DNA from: an uncultured Clostridia bacterium
GTDB taxonomy: Bacteria; Bacillota; Clostridia; UBA1381
Assembly (NCBI GenBank): GCA_934476075.1
Contig: CAKSNH010000018.1
Span: 1 to 42,816 of the forward strand
Length of the DNA: 42,816 nt
Reading direction: 5' to 3'
Position numbers and translations under genes: made by a program. A model generated the notes under the pieces. It was not told the origin of the DNA. It saw nothing but the letters and a program-made list of their open reading frames with translations, and did no database searches. Positions 1-8,800 of this stretch are shown here, one piece after another (within the stretch, counting starts at the first letter, position 1; each line of letters starts with the position of its first letter).

Positions 1-6
1 GGGTGT

Positions 7-62
7 CCCTTGCGGACTTTTCCGTCCTCTTTGTGGACGTGGACAAAGAGGACTCCAAAGGG
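7..62. repeat. Foldable inverted-repeat cluster
   Basis: A perfect 11-bp inverted repeat (positions 24-34 with 43-53, 8-nt loop) sits next to a small CGGA/TCCG hairpin (13-16 with 21-24). Both are enclosed by CCCTT (7-11) pairing with AAGGG (58-62). The two inner stems share base 24, so only one form uses it. No T-tract follows, so it is not a simple intrinsic terminator. It could be the 3' part of a structured RNA or a DNA repeat; the left side is cut by the window edge. A further hairpin, GGGGA/TCCCC, lies at 94-112. Confidence 0.5.
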
Positions 63-112
63 TTCGAGTTATTTAGTCAATACCTATACCTATGGGGAAG
101 TGAAACGTCCCC

Positions 113-250
113 AACGCTAAATAGGGGCAACGTCAGTCGCACTAGATTTTAATTTTTGCTATACTCGGACAGAACGCTAAATTCCGACAACGTCAGTCCG
201 CACTACATTTTAATTTTCACTATATTCAGACCGAACGCTGAATTTTAAAT
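113..250. repeat. Tandem imperfect ~61-bp direct repeat
   Basis: Unit 1 (113-172) and unit 2 (173-233) share the order AACGCTAAAT, CAACGTCAGTC, GCACTA, ATTTTAATTTT, CTATA, TC, GAC. A third, partial unit begins AACGCTGAAT at 234. Unit 1 contains an extended -10-like TGCTATACT (157-165), which is degraded to CACTATATT in unit 2. No open reading frame of note covers this area. Between 251 and the hprK promoter region the sequence is A+T-rich with nothing else recognisable. Confidence 0.6.
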
Positions 251-384
251 CAACTATCCCCACAAATCATAATTTATTCCTCATTATTAAAATAGATAAA
301 ATTTTAACAAAAAATCTTCATTTTTTGTATGATATTCGATAGTAAAATTTCAAAATAGGTATTTAAAAATTAGATAATGTATTG

Positions 385-390
385 TATAAT
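385..390 (+). promoter_or_regulatory. Candidate -10 box for hprK
   Basis: A perfect TATAAT lies about 65 bp before the chosen hprK start, with no good -35 at the proper distance (TTTAAA at 362-367 is the best). It sits inside the in-frame N-terminal extension of the ORF, which argues that the extension is not translated. Confidence 0.35.
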
Positions 391-454
391 AGAATTAGCG
401 TATTTTCGGAATATATACGAATTTATATATGATACTGTGAAAGGAATTAATGCC

Positions 455-1405
455 ATGAACGAAAATGAATACACACTTCCATTAACCAATGTTATTGATG
501 AGTTCCAGCTGGAAAAAATTTATGAATCAACGGATTGTGCAGATGTACAGGTTACAAGTACCGACGTAAATCGTCCGGGTTTGCAGATTGTGGGTTTTTT
601 CGACTATTTCGATAATCACCGTATACAGGTTATCGGTAAAGTTGAAGTCACCTACCTTGAACAATTTTCAAGCGAAAAACGCTATGAAATGCTTGAACAA
701 CTATTTTCGCAGAAAATCCCCGCTCTTGTAATTACCCGTGCAATGCAGGTTTTTCCGGAAATGCTTGCTTTGGCGGAAAAATATGATGTTACATTGCTCC
801 GTACCGAAAGTTCGACATCAAGTTTCATGAGTGCACTTATCAGCTATCTTAATGTACAGCTTGCTCCGAGAAAAACACGTCACGGTGTGCTTGTTGAAGT
901 TTACGGCGAAGGTATTTTGATTTTGGGCGACAGCGGAGTGGGCAAGAGTGAAACAGCAATCGAGCTTGTTAAGCGTGGTCACAGACTTGTGGCTGATGAT
1001 GCGGTGGAAATCAAGCGTGTATCGGATAAAACTCTGGTTGGTACTGCACCTGAGATTATACGTCATTTTGTGGAACTTCGTGGTATAGGTATTATTGACG
1101 TTAAAGAGATATTCGGTATCGGTGCGGTTAAGGCTACCGAAAGTATTGATATGATTATTCACTTAGAACCATGGATTGAGGGTAAACAATACGACAGATT
1201 GGGTATGGTTGACGAATACACCAATATTATGGGCATTAATATACCGTCATTGACCATTCCTGTAAAAATAGGCAGAAACCTTGCCGTTATCGTAGAAGTT
1301 GCGGCTATGAACAACCGTCAAAAGAGAATGGGCTACAATGCGGCAGTTGAACTTAACAATCGTCTTATGCAGGAAATGGAAAAGAATATGCAGGGCGGCA
1401 ACTAA
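455..1405 (+). CDS. hprK: HPr kinase/phosphorylase
   Basis: This bifunctional enzyme phosphorylates, or dephosphorylates by phosphorolysis, Ser46 of HPr. It links glycolytic state to carbon catabolite control in Gram-positive bacteria. The 316-aa protein matches the usual ~310 aa. The N-terminal regulatory half (about 1-130) is followed by the kinase core with a P-loop GDSGVGKS at residues 158-165 and the family signature ELRGIGIIDV. The frame is open upstream to 377, but ATG 455 has an AAGGA ribosome-binding site (441-445) at good spacing, whereas the upstream ATG overlaps a TATAAT. It heads a tight operon with a PHP gene 17 bp downstream. HPr itself is not in the window. Confidence 0.95.
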   Translation: MNENEYTLPLTNVIDEFQLEKIYESTDCADVQVTSTDVNRPGLQIVGFFDYFDNHRIQVIGKVEVTYLEQFSSEKRYEMLEQLFSQKIPALVITRAMQVFPEMLALAEKYDVTLLRTESSTSSFMSALISYLNVQLAPRKTRHGVLVEVYGEGILILGDSGVGKSETAIELVKRGHRLVADDAVEIKRVSDKTLVGTAPEIIRHFVELRGIGIIDVKEIFGIGAVKATESIDMIIHLEPWIEGKQYDRLGMVDEYTNIMGINIPSLTIPVKIGRNLAVIVEVAAMNNRQKRMGYNAAVELNNRLMQEMEKNMQGGN

Positions 1406-1422
1406 TAAAACGGGAGAATACA

Positions 1423-2139
1423 ATGAAAATATTAACTGATTTACACACACATACATTAGCAAGCACACACGCATACAGTACGTTAAAGGAAAATGTGGAG
1501 CTTGCAAAAAAAGCGGGGTTGGAGGCGATAGCGGTGACAGACCATGCACCGGCAATTCCTGATTCGCCGCATATATGGCATTTTGAAAATTTAAAGTCAC
1601 TTCCCGATGAGATTGACGGGATAAAGATTTTAAAGGGTGTGGAGGCTAATATAGTTGATTTAAAGGGTAATTTGGATATGGACGACAGTCTTTTGAAAAA
1701 GCTTGACATTGTTGTGGCAAGTATTCACAGACCATGCTACAATGATTACGGTGCGGAGGACAACACATCTGCATACCTTAATGCGTTGGACAATCCTTAT
1801 GTGGATATTATAGGTCACAGTGGATACTATGATATTCCGTATAATTATGACCCGGTGTTATTAAAAGCAAAACAGCTGCATAAACTAATTGAGATAAATA
1901 ACGCAACTTTTATTGTACGTCCGAGAAGTGTTCAGAATTGTAAAAATATTGCTTTGCGTTGCAAAGAATTGGGTGTGGGAATTACACTTGACAGTGACGC
2001 ACATAATTGTTATGCGATAGGAAAATATGACAAAGCGTTGGAAATATTGAAGGAGATAGATTTTCCCGAAGAATTGATTATGAATTCATCATATGAAAAA
2101 CTGAAAAATTATCTTAAACCACGCAAAGAACTAAAATAG
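1423..2139 (+). CDS. PHP-domain phosphoesterase (YcdX-like)
   Basis: A 238-aa stand-alone PHP (polymerase and histidinol phosphatase) domain, a metal-dependent phosphoesterase fold. Visible metal-ligand motifs are the N-terminal DLHTHT, AVTDHAP near residue 40, a Glu in GVEAN, IHRP near 103, GHSGYYD near 132 and DSDAHN near the C-terminus. These make an active trinuclear site likely. The arrangement resembles the YcdX family rather than HisK, but the substrate cannot be read from sequence. It lies between hprK and murB and ends 3 bp before the murB reading frame, so it is surely co-transcribed. Its stop codon merges with the AGGAGG that serves murB. Confidence 0.85.
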   Translation: MKILTDLHTHTLASTHAYSTLKENVELAKKAGLEAIAVTDHAPAIPDSPHIWHFENLKSLPDEIDGIKILKGVEANIVDLKGNLDMDDSLLKKLDIVVASIHRPCYNDYGAEDNTSAYLNALDNPYVDIIGHSGYYDIPYNYDPVLLKAKQLHKLIEINNATFIVRPRSVQNCKNIALRCKELGVGITLDSDAHNCYAIGKYDKALEILKEIDFPEELIMNSSYEKLKNYLKPRKELK

Positions 2140-2142
2140 GAG

Positions 2143-3042
2143 GTGTTCGCTATTATTGGATTGAAAAATATAGCGAAAAATGTATATTTTGACGAGCCTA
2201 TGAAAAAGCACACATCATTTAAAATAGGCGGAAATGCAGACTGTCTTATAAGTGCTTCAAGTGAAAAGGAAATTACAGATGTAATAAGCTACTGCAAAAA
2301 CAAAAATATTTCGTACATGGTTATGGGAAACGGCTCTAATATGCTTGTCGGGGATAAGGGTATCAGAGGTGTTGTGATAAAAATTGCATCGGATATGTCG
2401 GAAATCAGAGTGGAAAATACCACAATGACAGCACAAAGCGGTGTATTGCTTTCAAAGCTGGCAAATACCGCATTAAAACACTCTTTGACAGGTCTTGAAT
2501 TTGCCGGCGGTATACCGGGGAGTCTGGGCGGCGGTGTGTTCATGAATGCCGGAGCATACGGCGGTGAGATGTGCAATGTGGTTGAAAGTGTGAGATATAT
2601 AAATTCTGACGGAGAAATTCTGACCGCCGGAAAGCCGGAACTTGATTTTGGGTATCGTCACAGTATGTTCTGCGGTACGGATGATATTATCGTGTCGGCA
2701 CAGATGAAATTGAGCGAGGGAAACAGTGAGGAGATAAAGGCTAAAATGTCGGACTTTGCACAAAGAAGAAGTGAAAAACAGCCTTTGTCAATGCCGAGTG
2801 CAGGAAGTACATTTAAGCGTCCCGAAGGATATTTTGCCGGAAAGCTTATTCAGGACTGCGGTCTTAAAGGGTACAGCGTCGGCGGAGCAATGGTTTCGGA
2901 GAAACATTCCGGTTTTGTGGTTAATACGGGCGATGCAACGGCGAATGATGTTTTGGAACTTATTAAGTACGTTCAGAAAACGGTGGAGAATAAATTTGGT
3001 GTATGGTTGGAAACAGAAGTTAAATTAGTTGGTGAATTTTAG
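2143..3042 (+). CDS. murB: UDP-N-acetylenolpyruvoylglucosamine reductase
   Basis: This cytosolic FAD enzyme reduces UDP-GlcNAc-enolpyruvate to UDP-MurNAc with NADPH, the second committed step of peptidoglycan synthesis. The FAD-binding domain contains HTSFKIGG and GGIPGSLGGG with NAGAYGGE. SAGSTFKRP carries the expected catalytic Ser (Ser222 counting from GTG 2143), and LETEVKLVG holds the C-terminal Glu. Length of about 299 aa and architecture fit type II MurB. The start is unclear: GTG 2143 overlaps the strong AGGAGG at 2138-2143, TTG 2161 is 17 nt beyond it, and only an unusual ATT at 2152 has ideal spacing. It is co-transcribed with rapZ, 13 bp downstream. Confidence 0.93.
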   Translation: MFAIIGLKNIAKNVYFDEPMKKHTSFKIGGNADCLISASSEKEITDVISYCKNKNISYMVMGNGSNMLVGDKGIRGVVIKIASDMSEIRVENTTMTAQSGVLLSKLANTALKHSLTGLEFAGGIPGSLGGGVFMNAGAYGGEMCNVVESVRYINSDGEILTAGKPELDFGYRHSMFCGTDDIIVSAQMKLSEGNSEEIKAKMSDFAQRRSEKQPLSMPSAGSTFKRPEGYFAGKLIQDCGLKGYSVGGAMVSEKHSGFVVNTGDATANDVLELIKYVQKTVENKFGVWLETEVKLVGEF

Positions 3043-3054
3043 GGGGCATTTAAT

Positions 3055-3915
3055 ATGCAGTTTGCGGTAGTTACGGGGCTTTCGGGTTCGGGAAAGTCCC
3101 ATGCGGCTAATATATTGGAAGATATGGGTTTCTTTTGTATAGACAATATGCCGCCGATGCTTATACCGAAGTTTGTGGAAATGTTCATGGCGAGCGGTAA
3201 AGTCGAAAAAGCGGCTATTGTAGTCGATATACGCGTTGGGGATATGCTTGTACAGCTTATGGACGAATTACAGGCGATAAAGGAAACAGGCTGTGATTAC
3301 ACGTTATTGTTCATTGATGCGGACGACAGAGCATTGGTTAAGCGATACAAGGAAACAAGACGAACACACCCGATAGCAAGCAACAAAGGCTTGCTTGACA
3401 GTATTGCACAGGAACGTAAACTGCTTGCAAAGCTGTATAACGAGGCAGATTATGTAATAAATACATCAAATTTCAAAGGCAATGATTTAAGTCAGAAAAT
3501 ACATGAAATATTCGCAAAAGGGACAGATGATGACAAGAGTATAACGGTGAATGTTATGTCGTTCGGATTTAAGTACGGTATGCCGCTTGATGCGGATTTG
3601 GTTTTTGACGTACGTTGTTTCCCGAACCCGTTCTATATTGACGAGTTAAAGGAGCTTACGGGAAATGATAAGGCAGTTCAGGACTATGTTATGAGTTTCA
3701 AAGAAACACAGGATTTTCTGGACAAGCTTTATGATATGATAACGTTTCTGCTGCCGCTTTATACGGAAGAGGGCAAGCCTACATTGACCATTGCGGTCGG
3801 CTGTACGGGCGGAAAACACAGAAGTGTTACATTGGCTAATAAATTGGCGGAAAAATTGGGCGAAACGGAATACAGTGTTAATATTATTCACAGAGATGTT
3901 ACAAAGGGTAAATAA
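3055..3915 (+). CDS. rapZ: RNase adapter / nucleotide-binding protein RapZ (YvcJ)
   Basis: A P-loop protein of the RapZ/YvcJ family, 286 aa as usual. The N-terminal Walker A GLSGSGKS is at residues 8-15. The C-terminal domain has the conserved VGCTGGKHRSV, which in E. coli RapZ contributes to RNA and metabolite binding. In E. coli RapZ senses glucosamine-6-phosphate and steers RNase E to the sRNA GlmZ. In Firmicutes the homologue YvcJ hydrolyses GTP and its target is less clear. The rapZ-yvcK-whiA order is a conserved Gram-positive block. The start ATG has GGGGG upstream, and yvcK follows after 32 bp. Confidence 0.93.
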   Translation: MQFAVVTGLSGSGKSHAANILEDMGFFCIDNMPPMLIPKFVEMFMASGKVEKAAIVVDIRVGDMLVQLMDELQAIKETGCDYTLLFIDADDRALVKRYKETRRTHPIASNKGLLDSIAQERKLLAKLYNEADYVINTSNFKGNDLSQKIHEIFAKGTDDDKSITVNVMSFGFKYGMPLDADLVFDVRCFPNPFYIDELKELTGNDKAVQDYVMSFKETQDFLDKLYDMITFLLPLYTEEGKPTLTIAVGCTGGKHRSVTLANKLAEKLGETEYSVNIIHRDVTKGK

Positions 3916-3947
3916 AGTGGACTGCTGACGATACAGGAGTTGATGTT

Positions 3948-4961
3948 GTGTATTATAAAAACAGAGATATTCGCATAGTTGCTATTGGTGGTGGAACGGG
4001 ACTTTCAACTATGCTGCGTGGATTGAAGTCGTTTTCAAAGAATATAACGGCGATTGTTACGGTGGCTGATGACGGCGGTTCGAGCGGTATGCTAAGACAG
4101 GATTTGGGCATATTGCCGCCCGGCGATATTCGTAACTGCATACTTGCATTGGCTGATACAGAACCGCTGATGAAAAAGCTTTTGACATATCGTTTTACCG
4201 AGGGAGCGTTGGCGGGACATTCGTTCGGCAATTTGTTTTTGGCTGCCATGAACGGTATTTCAAACAGTTTTGACGAGGCGGTAAAACGTGTAAGCGACGT
4301 ATTGGCGGTAGTGGGCAGAGTGTTGCCGGTTACAACGGAAGATGTGAATTTATCGGCAATTTTGGAGGACGGCAGAGTAATAGAAGGCGAGTCGCATATT
4401 GGACACAGAGCAAATATTGTCGGAAGTATAGACAAAGTATATCTTACGCCGAAAACTCCGCAGCCTACGCCGGGAGTGATAAAAGCGATAAATGAGGCAG
4501 AACTTATCGTACTCGGACCGGGAAGTCTGTACACGAGTATAATTCCGAATTTGCTTGTTGACGGTGTGGTTGACGCAATACGAAAGAGCAACGCACCGAA
4601 AATATATGTGTGCAACATTATGACGCAGATGGGAGAAACCGATGAATATACGGTGTATGACCATGTGCGTGCGATTGAGAAACATTCGTATGAGGGGATT
4701 ATTGATTTTGTAATTGCGAACAATGAACAAATCCCGTCATCACTGATTGAGAATTATGCCGAAGAAAATGCACATATGATTGAGATTGATGCGGAAAAAT
4801 TTACGGGCAAAACAAGGCTTGTGCAAGGGAATTTGCTGCTTGTGGAAGATGAATACATAAGACATAATTTCAGCCGCTTGGCTCGTGCGATTATGATATT
4901 GTACAGATATGTGCAGGGTGAAAAAAATAAGGAACACAAAGGAAATGCCGAGGAGGAATGA
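3948..4961 (+). CDS. yvcK: Gluconeogenesis factor YvcK/CofD-like protein
   Basis: A 337-aa member of the CofD/YvcK fold, needed in Bacillus for growth on gluconeogenic substrates and for correct cell shape. It binds UDP-sugars. The N-terminal glycine-rich AIGGGTGLS, the VTVADDGGSSG segment and LPPGDIRNC are diagnostic, as is LGPGSLYTS near residue 190. It begins with GTG at 3948, chosen because AGGAG at 3935-3939 lies 8 nt upstream; a nearby ATG is out of frame. It sits between rapZ and whiA, with only 6 bp to whiA, so translation is probably coupled. Confidence 0.93.
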   Translation: MYYKNRDIRIVAIGGGTGLSTMLRGLKSFSKNITAIVTVADDGGSSGMLRQDLGILPPGDIRNCILALADTEPLMKKLLTYRFTEGALAGHSFGNLFLAAMNGISNSFDEAVKRVSDVLAVVGRVLPVTTEDVNLSAILEDGRVIEGESHIGHRANIVGSIDKVYLTPKTPQPTPGVIKAINEAELIVLGPGSLYTSIIPNLLVDGVVDAIRKSNAPKIYVCNIMTQMGETDEYTVYDHVRAIEKHSYEGIIDFVIANNEQIPSSLIENYAEENAHMIEIDAEKFTGKTRLVQGNLLLVEDEYIRHNFSRLARAIMILYRYVQGEKNKEHKGNAEEE

Positions 4962-4967
4962 AATTAA

Positions 4968-5849
4968 ATGTCATTTTCTGCTGACATAAAAAAGAGTCTC
5001 GGAAACGTGGAAAATAACTGCGATATGTGTGACAAGGCGGAACTTTGCGGTATATTGGAGTTTTCGGGGACGGTAAAAAATGATAAGCTCCGTATTATTA
5101 CGGAAAATGCAAGCGTGGCTGAAACTATAATCAGACTGATGAAAAAATGCTTTAATGCAGATATTGAGTATATAAAAAACGAACAGTCATACAGCATTTT
5201 TATAAGCGACAGTATAGTTATAGAAAATATTGCAAACGGTCTTAATCTGTTTGCAACGAAAGACGAGCTTGACGAGGTTGTGCCGAATGACTGCTGTAAG
5301 GCGGCATATATTAGAGGTGCGTTTTTGGGCGGCGGTTCTGTTACCGACCCACAGAAAGGCTATCACTTGGAATTTTCGTCAAGATACAAGGAACTTACCA
5401 ACAAATTATGCGAGATAATTCGTCTTGTTGGATTTAATGCGAAAACAATCTGCCGAAAGGGCAGCTATATTGCATATATAAAGGAATGTGAAGTTATTGC
5501 GGATTTGCTGGGCTTAATCGGTGCGGGCGGAGCGGTTTTGACGCTCTATAACGTACAGATAGAAAAGGAAATGCGAAACAGTGTAAACAGACAGGTAAAC
5601 TGCGAAACCGCAAATCTTGACAAGGTGATAAAAGCGTCGATACGGCAGGTGGACGCAATAAAAAAGATTGAAAGAATAACGGGTTTGGAAAAACTGCCGG
5701 ATACGTTATATGAAATGGCGAGGACAAGGCTGGAATATCCCGAAGAAAGCCTGAAAGAATTGGCGGAAAGAATGAAACTTGGGAAATCGGGCGTTAATCA
5801 CAGATTAAACAGATTGATTGAATTGGCGGAAGGTTTGGAAGAAATTTAA
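4968..5849 (+). CDS. whiA: Sporulation/division regulator WhiA
   Basis: A 293-aa DNA-binding protein with an N-terminal LAGLIDADG-homing-endonuclease-like fold without nuclease activity (signature AAYIRGAFLGGGS near residues 107-119). Its C-terminal helix-turn-helix contains LKELAERM and KSGVNHRLNRL. In Streptomyces it works with WhiB in sporulation septation; in Bacillus it affects division and chromosome segregation. The length is close to the family norm. The ribosome-binding site, GAGGAGG, lies within the end of yvcK. dnaE starts 14 bp downstream, placing wall, division and replication functions in one transcript. Confidence 0.93.
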   Translation: MSFSADIKKSLGNVENNCDMCDKAELCGILEFSGTVKNDKLRIITENASVAETIIRLMKKCFNADIEYIKNEQSYSIFISDSIVIENIANGLNLFATKDELDEVVPNDCCKAAYIRGAFLGGGSVTDPQKGYHLEFSSRYKELTNKLCEIIRLVGFNAKTICRKGSYIAYIKECEVIADLLGLIGAGGAVLTLYNVQIEKEMRNSVNRQVNCETANLDKVIKASIRQVDAIKKIERITGLEKLPDTLYEMARTRLEYPEESLKELAERMKLGKSGVNHRLNRLIELAEGLEEI

Positions 5850-5863
5850 GAAAGGAAACACAG

Positions 5864-8800
5864 ATGGGGGATTTTGTACATTTGCACGTTCATACCGAAT
5901 ATAGCTTGCTTGACGGTGCGGTGAGCATAAAAAATCTTGTGTCCAAAACAAAAGAATTGGGCATGGACGCAATAGCAATTACCGACCACGGTGTCATGTA
6001 CGGTGCGGCTGATTTTTACAGAGAAGCAAAGGCACAGGGAATAAAACCGATTATCGGCTGCGAGGTGTATGTTGCGGCACGTTCAAGATTTGACAAGACG
6101 TATGAGAATGACCGCAAGTCTTACCATTTGGTTCTGCTTGCGGAAAATCAGATTGGATATAAAAATTTAATATATATAGTGTCACAGGCATTTATTGAAG
6201 GCTATTATTATAAACCCCGTATAGATTTTGATTTATTAAAAGAACACAGCGAGGGGATAATAGCCTTGTCGGCGTGCCTTGCGGGCGAGATACCCCGTGC
6301 ACTGTTGTCGAATGATTATGACGAGGCAAAGAAAATTGCACAAAAGTACAAGGATTTACTTGGCAGGGATAATTTCTTTATTGAGATACAAGACCACAAA
6401 ATAGCAGACCAAAAGCGTATTATCCCAGATTTGATAAAGCTGGCGAAAGAACTTGATTTGGGACTTGTTGCTACAAACGACAGCCATTACCTTACCCGTG
6501 AGGACGCACAGTATCAAGATGTACTTATGTGCATTGAAATGGATAAAAAGGTTGATGACCCCGACAGAATGAAGTTTGAAACCGATGAATTTTATGTAAA
6601 ATCGCCCGATGAAATGAGTGCGTTGTTTGCATACGCACCCGAAGCGATAGCAAATACCGTAAAAATTGCAGAGCGGTGTAATGTGGAATTTGACTTTGAA
6701 ACACGTCACTTGCCGGCATTTGACGTTCCCGACGGAAAGGGTGCGTTTGAGTATTTGCAGGAATTGTGCTACAAGGGTCTTAACAAACGCTATGAAGTGA
6801 CAGACGAATTAAAACAGCGTTTGGATTATGAGCTTAACGTCATAAACGGTATGGGATTTGTGGACTATTTCCTTATAGTGTGGGATTTCATTCGTTTTGC
6901 AAGGGAAAACGGCGTTGCGGTAGGACCGGGACGTGGAAGTGCTGCGGGAAGTATCGTGGCATATTGTTTGGAAATTACTAGCATTGACCCGATAAAATAC
7001 AGCTTGATTTTTGAGCGTTTTCTAAATCCCGAACGTGTAAGTATGCCCGATATTGATATTGATTTTTGCCCTGAGGGCAGAGGTAAAGTCATTGATTATG
7101 TGGTGGAGAAATACGGAGCGGATAAGGTTGCACAGATTATCACATTCGGTACAATGAAAGCAAAATTGGCGGTGCGTGATGTGGGACGTGCGTTTGATAT
7201 GCAGTATGCACTGGTGGATAAAGTCGCAAAGGCGATACCGAATGTGCTTAATATCACAATAGAAAAGGCACTTGAAGTGAGTGAGGATTTGTCGGGAATG
7301 TACAATTCCGACCCGCAGGTAAAACGTCTTATTGACACGTCAAAAGCGTTGGAGGGACTGCCGAGACACTCGTCAACCCATGCGGCGGCGGTGGTTATTA
7401 CCGGCGAGCCGATAGTGGAATATGTACCTTTGCAGAAAAAGAGTGAGCTTGACAGTATAACTACGCAGTTTACCAAAGATACTATCGAAAGTCTCGGACT
7501 TTTGAAGATGGACTTTTTGGGGCTTAGGAACTTAACGGTAATAGAAAATGCCGTAAAGATAATCAAGAAAACAAGAAATATAGATATAGATATAAATAAT
7601 ATAGATTTCTCGTTAAAAGAGGTATATCACACAATTTCCGAGGGTAATACCGACGGCATATTCCAGATGGAAAGTGCGGGCATGAAAAGCTTTATGCAGG
7701 AACTGAAACCCGACTCATTCGAGGATATTGTAGCCGGAATAGCATTGTACCGTCCGGGCCCGATGGATCAGATACCACGCTATATCTACAATAAGATGCA
7801 CCCCGACAAGGTAACATACAAGCACCCGCTTTTGGAGAATATATTAAATGTCACATACGGGTGTATGGTGTATCAGGAACAGGTAATGCAGATAGTGCGT
7901 GAACTTGCCGGATATTCGCTCGGACGTGCCGATGTGATGAGGCGTGTTATCAGCAAGAAAAAGCTGGACGCTATGCAGGTTGAACGTCAAAACTTTATAT
8001 ACGGCTTGAAGGACGATGACGGAAATGTTTTGATTGAAGGCTGTATTGCAAGGGGAATTGATGAAAAGATTGCGATTGATATATTCAATGAAATGAACGA
8101 TTTTGCAAACTATGCGTTTAATAAATCCCATGCGGCGGCTTATGCGGTTGTAACATATCAGACTGCGTTTTTGAAAACATTTTATCCTGTTGAATATATG
8201 GCGTCGCTTATATCAAGTATAGAAAATACCGATAAGGTGAATGAATATATTATAAACTGCAAAAAAATGGGTATAACTCCTCTGCCGCCCGACGTAAACA
8301 AGAGTTATGATACTTTCACGGTTGAGGGCAATGGGATACGTTTCGGATTGTCGGCGGTGAAGAATGTCGGCAGAAACTTTATAATCAAGGTTGTGGAGGA
8401 AAGAGAGTACGGCGGAGATTTTAAGAGTTTTTCGGATTTTTGTATGCGTATGACGGGCAATGAAATGAATAAACGTGCGGTTGAGGGACTGATAATGTGC
8501 GGTGCGTTCGATTCGCTCGGTGCAAAGCGTTCACAGCTTTTGGAGGCATACGAGGATATTATAAGCAGTATCGCACAGGATAAACGGCAGAACATTGAAG
8601 GTCAGACATCGCTGTTCGGAGATGCGGAGGAACACGCAGTATATGACGAAAGTCTGCCGAACATTGCCGAGTATGACAAAAAGACATTGCTGAAAATGGA
8701 AAAGCAGACAATCGGTATGTATTTGTCGGGGCATCCATTGGAAGAATATGCGGACGTAATACCGAAACTTGCAAATACCGATATAGGAAAGATTTTATCG

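Noticed and set aside
60..72. tRNA T-arm-like GGGTTCGAGT
   Set aside because: No acceptor stem, anticodon arm or CCA can be placed around it.
1..250. CRISPR array
   Set aside because: Only two full repeats, directly adjacent with no unique spacers and no cas genes.
377..454. N-terminal extension of HprK from ATG 377
   Set aside because: It lies over a TATAAT, lacks a ribosome-binding site and has no counterpart in the family.
3953..4723. 256-codon open frame on the minus strand
   Set aside because: It is an antisense shadow of yvcK, which has clear family motifs, a ribosome-binding site and operon context.
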